The notes under the pieces were generated by a model, which saw nothing but the letters and a program-made list of their open reading frames with translations, was not told the DNA's origin and searched no databases. A stretch of 64,000 nucleotides of DNA from Hydractinia symbiolongicarpus (taxonomy: Eukaryota > Cnidaria > Hydrozoa > Anthoathecata > Hydractiniidae). This document shows positions 1 to 11,395 of this stretch, piece after piece (within the stretch, counting starts at the first letter, position 1; every line of letters begins with the position of its first letter). Position numbers and translations under genes: made by a program. The stretch spans positions 3,782,001-3,846,000 of the forward strand of contig NC_079881.1 in the NCBI RefSeq assembly GCF_029227915.1, written 5' to 3'.

Positions 1-66
1 TTTTCCGATCCGTGTAAAAACCGGAAGATATGTTAAAAAAATTTATTTAGCTTTCAGAAACTTCAA

Positions 67-87
67 CCCCCCCCCCCCCCCCCCCCC
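67..87. repeat. Poly-C run
   Basis: An uninterrupted run of about 21 C bases. It is a simple homopolymer and its exact length may be an assembly estimate. Confidence 0.95.
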
Positions 88-117
88 GGTCATAGTATGT
101 TCGAAAAACCCCGGACC

Positions 118-548
118 GAATAGGGTTAAACAGAATGTTCTGACACTGGACAATGTCATTGAATTTGAAGATTTTTAGATTGCCATACATGATACTAGAT
201 GATGCTCTTCGAGATTCAAAAGTCATTAGTCTGATAGCAAAATTTTGTAAAACAGCAATACGATTAACATCAAGACTGTTTTGGTTAACCCCAAATTTGA
301 TTCACGATAAAATTTGATTACAATATTGCAGACTGGAATAAGGACATTTTGAGGCACAAAATGACGAAGTTTAGCTAAAGCTCCATTAGCCCTCTTGAGT
401 TTGGCAACAGTATTATTGATTGATCTGAGTCTTCGAGTTTAAATAAGAATCTAATAAAACACCAAGATATTTAATAGAATCAATAGACATAAGCCTTTTA
501 CCATTGATGAGAAGCCTAAAGTTTTAATTAAGAGGTTTATGTGCATGT
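118..548 (-). mobile_element. Decayed non-LTR retrotransposon (LINE) reverse-transcriptase fragment
   Basis: On the minus strand the conceptual translation, with stops and frame changes, gives a pattern typical of the C-terminal part of LINE reverse transcriptases. There is a NGKRLMSIDSIKYLGVLLDS block, then AKLKRANGALAKLRHFVPQN, then (in another frame) an LQNFAIRLM block and GNLKIFKFNDIVQCQNILF. The order and spacing match the thumb region of Jockey/CR1-like elements. No intact ORF remains, so this is a relic. The exact clade and the boundaries are not clear from the sequence. Confidence 0.7.
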
Positions 549-1691
549 TTAAATATACTCAGGATACGCGCGCGCATATACGGAACTCTGTAAACATTCT
601 CAACTCATCTATATAGCTAGCTATAGGGCTTAGCTATAAATATTGGCAAGTCAAGTTAAAGTGACACAAAGTCAAGGCAAGTTTCTTGCAAACTGTCACA
701 GTATACGTTGCCCCATAAAAAAGTTAAAGATATAAAAAATACGTTGCGCAACACACGGTAGCTAAATAAAAGGCATTCATTTCTCTGAAGGTTGATTTGT
801 TTTGATTGCTCCTTTTTTCGTGCATTTATTCCGCCATGTTCTTTAAACACTTTTGCCGGGACCGAGAAGAATAAACAAACCCGTTGCCATAGAATTTCTA
901 GCGACAGCTTTTCCCGGCCGGGACAAAAGTTCAGACGTTGGCGGATAGAAAAAACCAGTAAGATTTGACTTAAAAGATAGTCACGTAATACATACATCAA
1001 ATGAAAACTTGAGTATTTATTTCTCGTTTAATTTCGCCATTTTGTTTCGATGCTTTTATTCACACAATACCATTTCATTATCAGTGCGAAATATTCTTTA
1101 TCAGAAATGGAGTCATTCCGTTTTGCATATCAGATAGACTCAGTGTGTGGAGTTATCCCGTACAAAATCCGATCCTTATCCGCATCGTGTGAACATTGTC
1201 TCTTGCAACAAGCGCTCTTTTTTCCCTCTTCTCCGTCTACAGTATTACATATAGTTTGCGGTATTACTTATATTGTGAGAAAACCTCGTTAACTAACATT
1301 GCGTTGAATTGTTTTAACTTATAATTTGTAGTATTTTCATGCTATGTTAGGTGTTTGAGCAATCAGAATAGGATTATTCCGTTTTAATTACAAAAAGCGT
1401 ATACTTCCAGGGCGTTAAAATAATGATCGCTTTCATTTCGTATAACGAGTAATAAAAGCTTGTACGTTCCCTGCAATATAATTATGTCCCCAACGCTCAA
1501 CGCCCTTGTTTACTTGTTTCGCTTCACTCAGAACAAATTTTTTTTTAATACTACTCTTCCATAAAATAAGACTGAATATAATTCTCTGCGATGTAGGAAG
1601 ATATTGATTTGATATTGGTTATATTCTTGATAAATTATCCAACTTTGTTTTGATCCTAGACGATTGTTAGTTTTAATTTTTATAGAAACAG
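549..1691. other. Non-coding stretch, nothing recognised
   Basis: AT-rich sequence with a few GC-richer patches (around 840-940). The open frames here are short and have no recognisable domain. I see no RNA gene or clear repeat. Confidence 0.5.
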
Positions 1692-1700
1692 CAGCTGGAA
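1692..1700 (+). repeat. Left target-site duplication of helicase transposon
   Basis: CAGCTGGAA directly abuts the left inverted repeat. The identical 9-mer in the same orientation abuts the right inverted repeat at 4859-4867. A 9-bp direct repeat exactly flanking inverted repeats is the expected footprint of a cut-and-paste transposase. Confidence 0.88.
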
Positions 1701-1775
1701 CAACCTCGAACCCAGGGCCTGTAGCGTTTTTTGATATGAGGATGAAACGCGTACGAGGCCCTGGTACAACAGACT
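1701..1775 (+). repeat. Left terminal inverted repeat
   Basis: Begins CAACCTCGAACCCAGGGCCT and ends GGTACAACAGACT. It is itself an imperfect hairpin: CCCAGGGCCTGTAGCG can pair with CGCGTACGAGGCCCTGG around a loop of about 20 bases. It matches the reverse complement of 4784-4858 with one difference (G or A near the middle). Confidence 0.9.
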
Positions 1776-2108
1776 GAAATTCGCCCAAAATTAAGCATGC
1801 AGAGAAACGTAATGTATGCGTGACGTTTTCGATCGAAGATGGTGTTCTAGTGGCGGGAGGGTACTTTAGCCAGCGCTACCTATAGCTACACTGTAAAATT
1901 ACAAAGTAAATACAACCCTTAATGGCTTTCTAGTCATTTTGTGGTGTATGATACATATAGTATTGTATAGTGGAAACAATCCACTAACTATAGGTTTTTG
2001 TGATTTTCTGGGATAGCCACTTTAAATGTTTATTATTATTCTTATTTTAAATATTATAGAATAGAATTTCTAAATTTTACATCTACGTCAAAAATAACAG
2101 ATGATGCG

Positions 2109-3987
2109 ATGGAACCCTTCGCAATTTTGGAGAAAATTCAAAGATCTCTGGAGTGTCGAAATTTTCCTGACCTTAACTTTAAACCCAAACAAGTCAAGTG
2201 CTTGGAGTCCATAGTAAGAGGACAGGATGTCATTGGGGTGTTTCCAACAGGATATGGGAAATCTTTAATTTTTCAACTGTTACCAGATGTCATGAGAAAC
2301 AAAGACGAAAAATCTTCAATTGTCATTGTAATCACTTGTTTAAACGCAATTATGGAAGATCAAGTGAATTTTCTGAAAAAAGTAGGAATGACTTGCTACA
2401 TCCTACGTGACTTAAATTTTGAGGAGAATGCTGTACAGACGTTGTTTGAGGATATCTGTCTGAGTGATAAAACAGAAGATGTCTTACCATCATTTGTATT
2501 GGATGGTCATTGTGACTTCCTATTTTGCCATCCAGAGGTTATATTGAGTGAGAGAGGAAGAACTTTGATGAAAACGAAAATTTATCAAAAAAATGTCAAA
2601 GCTTGTGTCATTGATGAGGCTCACTGCTTGGACACCTGGTAAGTACTACTTTATTTATATAGGTATATATATAGCTACAACTTTAAAAAAGTTAAATATT
2701 ATATATATATGTATATATATATATATACAAGAGTAATTTCTCTAATAAGGAAATATGCAATAATGTAATGTTAATTGCAAAATGCTAATAAAATAACAAA
2801 GACAAGAATATCTGTACAACAACTGAATAACAAAAATGTATATATATAATATAAAACAGATATAAAATTATATATAACTAACAAAATTATTATATATAAC
2901 TAACAAAATGTTAATCCTAAAATATATATATATTTCTTTATCTTTAAGGGGAAAAGAATTTCGCAAAGAATTTGAAAACTTGGGAGCAATGCGAGCTTTT
3001 TTTAGAGAGGTACCTTTTATCGCACTTACAGCTACCGCAACAGAAAAAACACTGGCTAAAATAAAACATATACTTGGAATGAAAACCCCAACAATAATAT
3101 CTGTTAATCCAAACAGAAAAAATGTATACATGTGCAAAGAAAAGAGAAAAGTTGGTGAAGAAGGTATTGAAAATATCATCTTGCCACTTGCAAAGGAGCT
3201 AAAATCACTAAAGAAAAGTTTTCCTCAAACTATTATATATTGTGGATTGAGGTTTTGTGGGTATATATACAAGTTAATAAAAAATGTATTAAAGGAACAC
3301 ATGTATGTTGAAAACATAACAAACCCTAGCAATTGTTTAATTGTGCAATTTCACGCACCACAAACAAAGTCAATGAAAAACGAAATTCTCCTTGAAGTTG
3401 CAAAAGAAGTTTCAAACATACGCCTTATAATAGCAACTTCTGCGCTTGGTATGGGTGTTCATGCACCCTATATCGAACAAATTTTCCATATAAGTCCACC
3501 AAGTACCATCGAAGACTATATGCAGCAATTTGGACGGGCTGGTCGAAGAGGGCAAGAAGCATTGGCAAGATTGTACTATACCGGGCATGATATCAGCAGT
3601 AGGCGTTTAAAACAAAATAAAGTTGATGAACATATGGTGAATTTTTGTACTACGACACAATGCCTTCGTAAAGTATTGATGATTCACTTTGGATATCATT
3701 ATCAACCCCAGGATCAATGCTGTAGCAATTGTGATTCTTCACTCTTGAAAGAACCTAAAAAAGAGGAACGTATTAAATATAGAGAAGTATCAGATGAGAG
3801 TTTAAAGAAACTATCAGATGAACTTGATAATATACTGGCAGATCACGACCAAGCCACACATGATGCAGCCATGGAGTTTTATAACATTGTGGATACGACA
3901 TTTACGACAGATTATATCATTTATGTTATCAGTTTGCACAATTGTGATACCCACAGTGCCTTGTATTTTCTCTTGAAGTTGTTTTGA
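2109..3987 (+). CDS. RecQ-like SF2 DNA helicase, two exons, transposon-borne
   Basis: Exons 2109-2638 and 2949-3987 join in frame across a GT-AG intron (split Trp codon, DTW/GKEF) to give about 522 aa. Helicase motifs appear in order: motif I FPTGYGKS (residues about 45-52), Ia around ITCLNAIMEDQV, motif II IDEAHCLDTW (about 166-176), motif III FIALTATATE, IV TIIYCGLRF, V RLIIATSALGMGVHAP, and VI QQFGRAGRRGQ. A Cys cluster (CCSNC) follows, as in the zinc-binding part after RecQ helicase cores. There is no exonuclease or HRDC domain. The family unwinds DNA 3'-to-5' using ATP. The gene lies wholly inside a TIR unit, so its role may be in transposition or it may be captured cargo. The last 40 or so codons overlap an antisense ZAD-like ORF, so the true C-terminus is less sure. 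Confidence 0.85.
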
Positions 3988-4106
3988 TGTTCCAATATTT
4001 CCAAAAATTTGACTAAATCGTTTTAAGTCAGTCTCAGCACACAGTCTACACACTTTATCACATCCACTATAAACTTTATGTGGTGTGATATTTTCTTTCC
4101 CTTTGC
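3850..4106 (-). CDS. ZAD-like zinc-finger exon, antisense to helicase 3' end
   Basis: After a good 3' splice site (TTTTTAG before 4106) the minus strand reads GKGKENITPHKVYSGCDKV, then CRLC, about 45 residues including FSQIFG and IVQTDNINDIICRKC. Two C-x2-C pairs at this spacing are the signature of ZAD-type treble-clef zinc fingers, which serve in protein dimerisation or DNA binding. The 5' partner exon is not found: the candidate around 4455-4500 does not splice in phase. The 3' end is uncertain. It overlaps helicase codons in antisense. It could be the DNA-binding piece of a lost transposase or an exon of a second element gene. Confidence 0.5.
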
Positions 4107-4783
4107 CTAAAAACAAAGATTTATATTAGTTGTTATTTTTTGTATATATATATTTCCTTTTATTTATACAGCTAGCTATACTTTATTTCCTAAAATATTT
4201 TTTAATGCTCTAGCTAGTATTCTTATCCCAAAAAATTGTCAAATAATATCCCTTGAATTGTGACATAAAAAAGATTACTTGTCATTGTTGTGCATCTTCA
4301 AGCTAGCTAACAGTATCTAGCTAGTTAGCCAGCATACATACTAAAAAAGTTGCATCTATACCAAGTTTCTGTTTACTTTTTAGCATGTGAAAACAAAAAT
4401 TAAATTGCAGTTTTTTTAAAACTATAAGTATTGTGTCCCAACAAAAGGTGAGAAGTACCTGCTACTTTCGTTAGCAGGACAGATGTTCATCGCACCATTC
4501 CATTTGACTTGTCAGCTGCCTTTTTCCCATCAGTGAAACAACAAAAATAATGTTTAAAAATTTTGAACAGCACCGATAAATTTGTAACGATGCAAGGAAA
4601 GTCAAAAATAACGTGAATTAATAAATATTTTCTTCATAAACAAGTTACCAAAAAATCTGCGTAATGCTCATCGCCATATTTGCTGTTACTATAAAATGCT
4701 GTGCTTGCAAAAAATACTTCTGCATTTATTATCTTTTTAGCATAATTTAAAAAAGCCGTATACGCATTCTCATTGGTTGAGTA

Positions 4784-4858
4784 AGTCTGTTGTACCAGGG
4801 CCTCGTACGCGTTTCATCCTCATATTAAAAAACGCTACAGGCCCTGGGTTCGAGGTTG
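4784..4858 (-). repeat. Right terminal inverted repeat
   Basis: Reverse complement of the left TIR with one difference. It ends GGGTTCGAGGTTG immediately before the 9-bp duplication CAGCTGGAA. Confidence 0.9.
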
Positions 4859-4867
4859 CAGCTGGAA
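4859..4867 (+). repeat. Right target-site duplication of helicase transposon
   Basis: CAGCTGGAA, identical and in the same orientation as 1692-1700. Confidence 0.88.
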
Positions 4868-5905
4868 TAGATTCTTTTCCAACCTCGATAATTTTATTCG
4901 GTATTTCCTCGATTGAACAATTAGTGTTAATTCTAGTTTTCTTGTGTGTACGCATGATGAATAAAGTTTTTTAGGGAAAGCAATTTTGCAAATTCTATTG
5001 TACACTAAAACACAATACACTATACTGAAATAGAAAAATACGAAGGGTAAAAAATAATAAGAGATAAAATATATTTCAACGTCATTTAACTTCTGAAATG
5101 TTGGCAAAGTTTACTTTATTAAAGAAAAAAATTGTGCGGAGGAATGTTCTCAGTTAAGGAAAAAAAAACCCTAACCGCACCCTCGCCCCTAACCGCTATT
5201 TTGATTACAATATTAGGAAATGTCACAAGGAAAACAATGTGCAGCGGATGTATGCCGAACCAATCAATTAATTTCACCTTTGTTTATTAATTCAACGCCC
5301 GATAAAAAATCGGTAAGCAGGCCATTTCTTTAAATAATTGTATGCGAAAATAAAATAAATAAATTGACCAGCGAAATTAAATCCCGGCAAAACAAAAACA
5401 GTTGCGGTAAAAGAAAAAACGGAAACTCTTTTTGTTTTTTTACAAAAGTCTTATTTTAGCAATTAAGTCATTTTTAGTAACTTTATTTATGCGGGAATTT
5501 TCGTGTGGACAAATTTTGACGAATCAAGATGAAATTCGTTAAATTTGATTAACCTAAGATACAAAGCATTTAGAGAAAAAACACACGCTTGAAATACATG
5601 TATTCCATGTGGTAGGTCAATGTTATAAGTCAAACCTTGAGCACAATTGTATATCGACCGACAAAGCAACTCTGGGCCCCCAGAGCCCTTTAATTAACCT
5701 CAAAACTTTATCACGAGAATCAATGATACTAGTATCTTCAGAATAAGCTAATGTGAGGCACTGTGAACGAGGTCGGACGATCAGATCAACTTCACAATAA
5801 AACGTAAAACCATGAAGGTAGAAAAAAAGACTATTTTAAACTTTTATTATAAACTCTACTTCTAAACAGAGTACAAATAATCATATAAAAACTTCATTTT
5901 ATTTA
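4868..5905. other. Intergenic spacer between transposon and POLD2 3' end
   Basis: AT-rich and non-coding as far as I can see. A short piece at 5755-5782 (GGCACTGTGAACGAGGTCGG) resembles the right end of the CAACCTCG...CCAGGG element family and may be a solo, decayed end. Nothing else is recognised. Confidence 0.5.
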
Positions 5906-8900
5906 TCATCTGACAGTTGCATTAACATGTATAGGAATACACGAACGATCACGAAGATTCACAGCGACGCACACACCACTCTCCTCAAATGACGGGATAC
6001 ACAACAGCAAAACTGATTGTCCGTCTGCACCTAAAAACATTACAACTGACAAATTAACGAGTGTTCTACAACAATTTGTCATGTTATCTTTGTTTGGAAT
6101 TTTAAGAAAGTGGTTGTTGAAATCTTGAAAAATGATAACAATGCTTCACCGGACGTAAACTTTCGGAAACATTCAAATCATAGCCGCTTAAAAAAATCAG
6201 GCTGTCGGCTGTTCTCTTGTTGGAATTTCCTGAATATCGTTGACTATTTTCAACTTTCGCTAAATACAACGTTGATGCTCAATTTTGTCTGAAGATGAAA
6301 TTATTCGCAAAAAAAGCAAGTTTAGCTTTGGGTTATCCTTTCTTAATTTAAGCTTGACGAATATCCTTCTTCTTCTACTTACGCTAAAAATCGCGCTGAA
6401 CGTGAATGCGCAAAATTGACACTGCGTGAAAAATAAAAATAAAAGAAAAATATTTTATCAACAGCTTTTAAAGTCTAAACTGGTAAACCTTATTCTATAT
6501 ATATAAGTAGATTAAATAGATTTTAATAATCTTGATCTGTTTGAATGTCTTTATGAAAATTGCGTAGTTGTTTTCGCTTTTCACGAGTAAATTTAAAACT
6601 GCGCGAATTTGTTAACTTTTAATAGGAAAAATTAAAATTTAGCACGTGTAAATTACTGACCGACGCGAGTTTTAGCATAGTAAGGTATTTCAAATTAGTT
6701 ATTTAAAAAGTGATTTTTTAGCAAAAAAGATGAACAACAAAGTATAACAAAGGACTGTCTACCTTCCGTTTTTCTTGCTTGAAAATCAGGTTGGTTACCT
6801 GCGAAGTATATATCCGGCCACTCATCGATGATAAACGGGTCTTCGGAATAGAAGGGATAGCAACCTACATGGAAATTAAAATTACAAATATTTTCGCGAG
6901 TTTATAAAAAATTTACAACATTTGCCTTTTGCACAAGTTTGTACAAATATGAGACTTATTTACTCATAGAACGTCCGTCCACAACGATTCACAAACTGTC
7001 TATTAATTTTTACAAGTTACTAGCATCTTATAATTTAGTGATACAAAAATATGCGTTAAACTTTTCTTTAAATTTTTTTATATAAATTCTTCAACAAAGT
7101 TTTTAAAGGTAAAAGCAACATACTTAGCGTATCAGGTGATGTAGGGCAGACGTGAGCACACTTCAATGTTGCTTCTAGAATGTCAAGACGGTCATCCATG
7201 CCAGAAAATTGATAAATATTTGATACATTCTGACCAGATGTTCCATGTATCCTAAAAGATATCCAAACAAATTATTCACACGATGCATTCACGTATGTAA
7301 ACACCATCCACCTTTGTTTACCTCACTCCACCAATGACAGCTTCGTATGGATTTGTAACACTTTGTACATATGGATATGACAACACGCTCGAGAACATGC
7401 ACTTGTGTAGAGGTTGCTGCGGTAAGAACTGATTTGTTGGGTCGTGTGCACCAGGCATAACATCAATAGGGACCGAAGACTATGAAAGAAAATTATCATT
7501 TCAAAATAATGAAGTGGTTTTTTTTACCCGAGAAAGAAAACAGGGCGATACTTTACATAACTGACGTGAAAAGACAAAATCACTCAAAAATTAATGAAAA
7601 TAAGGACATGAAATCTACGAAAAATAGCAACATCAGAACGAAAGAAAATTCATCAACTTTATCAGCAGATAATACTTTAATGGTAGACGCTTTTGCGGAA
7701 AGAAGTTTTCGCGGTTTTTAGCTGTTTCGCGAAATCAGGAAGTTAAATCGAAAAGTTAAATTGCCGCGAAATGTTTAATGAAATATTTTTGTCTTACCTA
7801 AAAATTCCGAAAAATTTAGCGGTTCTACTAGGCGCGAAATTTTCTTGTCGCTTAAGTTTCTATGAAAAGTATCTTAATCTTAATATAAGAATAATGTGGA
7901 GGTGCACAAGTAAGAAAAGAAAACGCAGTACGACTTACACCAATTTGAACAAGCATTTCATCAAACAATTTTATCGCTTCCACGCTCTTCGCTTGCGTGT
8001 TTCGACTGAGATATTTCGCCTACATGAGAATAACACAAACAGCAATACAAAAATGACCGTAAAATCATAATTCCGGCAAAAAACATGAATAATTTTACGG
8101 CAACTGTGGTGTTTTATTGCAACAAGAAGTACTTCCATTACCTGAAAGGAAATTCCTTTAGAGTAAGAATGGTACTTATAGAAAGGATTCTAGTTTTCAA
8201 GTTTTCAAATGGATTATAAGAGAATAAGAATGATACTTATAAAAAGGATTCTAGTTTTCAAGTTTTCAAATGGATTATAAGAGACAATTCATATGAGATC
8301 AAAGTGGCATTCAGACAAGGCGAAATTTCACATCATAGTGATAAGTTTACACATTTCACTTTGGGTTGAATTTAAATTTGGAGTGGTCATTAAAGAGCCG
8401 AGGGGTGTGTTTGTGACTTTTAATAATCGAAAACCGGATTTCTCTACGTGGTGAAGTGTCCACATGGAAATGACACACCATTTCACTTCGGTCAATTGAC
8501 CAAAGTGAACTGCCACACGAAATGAGTTTTTTTCGTCCGAAGTAATAAGAACTTATGTAAACAGTCCTAAAAAATACATCGTAGAGTGAAGAAACAATTA
8601 CTTATGTCTCATGTAAACTGCCTCTAAGGCATTTTTTTGCACACAGCTATAAGTCAAAGAGCTTAGACACAAAAATAAACTCCCGCTGAGCAACAGTTTT
8701 TCCTAACTTTGTGAAAGATACTGCAGGTGAGATTGATTATATAAATCACGATATCACAAAGTTATTAACAAGTAAACATTGTTTATTTAAAAAAATGAAA
8801 ATTTCACCATTATTTTTGGGGGGTTCATGTTTTCTCAAACTTACTCGGATTATTTCTACTTTGGCACCACTATGGAAACAACAGAATGAAAATCACTATA

Positions 8901-11395
8901 GATGTAGTTGAAACTTACAATTTTTTCGGAATCTTTGTCTTGGGTGTCACGACTCAAACAATTACCAGCAAGTATAACACGACATATGTTAGCTTGATTC
9001 AACTGATCCTAAATTGTACAATACCAATAAAGAATGTTTACTATGAAGGTTGTTTTTACAGATCATAGTATCAAGCAAAAAATAGAGCTCTTAGAGTGGC
9101 AAAAGTATGCTTGCACAAGAAATAAGAAAATTTACTTTAGCAGGGTGACCACTAATAAAATGAGAACAAGTAAGGATATTAAGGAGAATAAAGGACACAA
9201 ATTGACATTTTTTAAGGACATTTTGCTGCGAACGAGAATAAAAAAATAAGGATAATTAAGGAGATAAACAATTTTAGTTCTCTATCTTTAATGTTACATA
9301 TTATGTTCTATGATAAGAAAATTATACATATCATACAAATATAGAAAATATAGGATTTCAGGTAACAGAGAAATATGTCTTATTTTACTGGTGATGAACA
9401 ATCCATAAACACATTTCCGAAAAAGCTACGATCAGAAAAAATAAGAAATAAGGAGAAATTAAGGAGAATGGCTAAATTTTCAATTTTTTTAAATATATTT
9501 AACTACTGTTAAGGAGATTTTCTTTTTCTAAGGTTATTTAAGGAATTTAAGGAGGAGTGGTCACCCTGTTTAGTCCTTTTTTAAAACAACACACAGCACA
9601 ATAAACAAAAATTTCAACTTAGTGTTTTCGTAGCACGGTATAAATTGCATATTGTATATATACTGTGCTGTTTTGATTATATCAAAAATAATTTCAAATA
9701 AATCGAACCAACAAATAAACAAATAGAAAATAAAATAAAAACAAGGTTATTTACTTCTCCTGATGAGAGTTTTCCAGTCAGCAAATCAATCAACATCTGC
9801 AGTTTTAGTATATTCTGCTGCTTACTGCCAATCCCTAACCCGGAAAGCAAAATTATGTATCTAAAAGATAATAACATCAGAAAATACTCAGTGGCTAATG
9901 ACAATGCGAATAATCAAAACCAGTAGTACCTGAAAGTCAATCCAAAATAATACCCAACATTACATAAAAAAAATTCTAAAACTATACCTGTCCTCTCCAT
10001 TTAATAAACTTTGGTCGATGTTAATGTTAGTGCTACTAGGTACTCCACAATAACAAGTATCTTCAATGAAGAATTTACCACCTGGTATTTGATATCCTGC
10101 AACAGCAACCACAACGCCTAAGAAAATAGAGGGATGGTAACTTGTGTTGACTTGTACGCTGAATAATAATCTTTGTTTTCCTGACAGACTAAAATCCTTG
10201 CTATTTTTCTTACCATTTTGACTTACTTAAAAATTCCTGACAATTCTTGACAGAGTTGACTGATTTAAACCCCTTTTTGAGTCCGAACTTCTCTCCCGCA
10301 AGAAGAATCTAATATCATTAAAACACTTTCCAATTTTCTTTGTTTTTAATTCATGTTCTACATCTGTTGCTTGGCTGATATTTCTTGGTGTTTAATGTGT
10401 TTTCCAATAAAAAAAACTTTACAACACAATTCAAGTCAATCTTCTAAACCTTAACAGGCTAACAAACAAAATTTGAAAAACAAAATTATAGGACTTTGCA
10501 GAATTTTTAAGACAAAATAACTAAAAATTCCAGTTCAATTTTGCAATTTTTAAATATAGTGTTTTAAAAAGTGTTACAAACTAGTTGAAGTAACAGCTAA
10601 TTTGGGCTGTAATTAAATATAAACAATGGTTTAAAGAAAAAAGGGCAAAAGCAATCAATAATAATCACTAGAGTCAGCATTCATTTGTAAGATAAGAGAT
10701 TTGTAAAGGTCTTTTTTTCAAGATCTTTTCTTAAATGACCCGTTTTTACAAATTTTCTAGGATCAAATCAATGTATTCTAAATTTTCCAGAATTTTCTAG
10801 GATCTTTTTAACAGGCAATTTTGTTATCAGAAAACATTTTTTTTTTGCTAAATATACCTGTTATTGAAATTATTGTGGATATGTTTCCAACTAGTAGAAT
10901 TCTTTGTTGTTGTTCTTCTAAAATTAGTTCATCCTCCTCTGAAATATACTTTGTGGAGTGTGGAATGGGTAAAACGCCCTCCTATGAATGAAAACAGCTT
11001 AAATTTTAAACGTCATGAAATTTTTATGCAATTTCAAAAGTAGATAAGTTTCATAGCAATAATTGATTAGCTTACCTCTTGACATATTTCTTTTAATATA
11101 CTTGGTTGTAATTCCATTTTACGAAATAAAGTTCCAATAATACAACATGCTTCGTTCTCGGTAATCTCGGACAGCTGTTTAATAGGGTACTTACTTCCCC
11201 ATTTCTCAGTGCATGTGTTTAGAAGTCGTTTTCTCAATGCGATTAATCTCACAGCATATAACTGTGAGTATTGCAAATCAAATTTTCTCTTTTTTGTATA
11301 TAAATACTTTTCGGATTTATTTTGGTATGTGCATAATTTTCTTGGGGCATGGCATTCAGTCATTATAATATTCTTTTTGTCAGTTTGGATGAAAC
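5906..11395 (-). CDS. POLD2: DNA polymerase delta subunit 2 (small subunit)
   Basis: Ten exons (5'-to-3' on the minus strand): 11076-11395, 10858-10981, 9988-10117, 9755-9860, 8919-9008, 7939-8019, 7322-7479, 7124-7251, 6763-6864, 5906-6030. From the ATG at 11361-11363 they join with all phases matching to 443 aa plus stop; human POLD2 is 469 aa. Recognisable POLD2 blocks are [82 protein letters not shown] and [24 protein letters not shown]2 is the OB-fold plus inactive phosphoesterase-like B-subunit that holds the Pol delta catalytic and C-subunits together in replication. The first exon is preceded by a 3' splice site 32 bases before the ATG, so a 5' exon or a trans-spliced leader is likely. 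AATAAA lies just after the stop. Confidence 0.95.
8160..8284. repeat. 62-bp tandem duplication in POLD2 intron
   Basis: Two adjacent copies of a unit of about 62 bp containing GGATTCTAGTTTTCAAGTTT and ending GGATTATAAGAGA, with only a few differences. Confidence 0.85.
9141..9568. mobile_element. 428-bp MITE with CAGGGTGACCACT ends, in POLD2 intron
   Basis: Starts CAGGGTGACCACT and ends AGTGGTCACCCTG, a perfect 13-bp inverted repeat. TTTAG occurs immediately outside both ends, which fits a 5-bp target duplication. The interior is AT-rich with repeated TAAGGAGAA-type motifs and has no coding frame. CAGGG starts recall hAT elements, but those make 8-bp duplications, so I leave the superfamily open. 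Confidence 0.75.

Larger units (their letters stand above)
1701..4858 (+). mobile_element. 3.16-kb TIR transposon carrying a RecQ-type helicase gene
   Basis: The unit is bounded by inverted repeats of 75 bp (1701-1775 and 4784-4858) that differ at one base by eye, and by a perfect 9-bp direct repeat. Inside are a two-exon RecQ-like helicase (plus strand) and a ZAD-like zinc-finger ORF (minus strand). No DDE transposase ORF is visible, so it is either non-autonomous or the helicase/zinc-finger pair is the family's cargo. Long TIRs with a 9-bp duplication fit Mutator-like (MULE/Rehavkus) habits. Academ-group elements are also known to carry helicases, but their duplications are shorter. Near-identical TIRs and an intact helicase frame suggest a recent insertion. 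Smaller elements with the same ends lie at 56346-56445 and elsewhere in the window. Confidence 0.82.

Noticed and set aside
5160-5200. CCCTAACCGCACCCTCGCCCCTAACC, telomere-like
   Set aside because: Only two irregular near-repeats; not a telomeric or interstitial telomere array.
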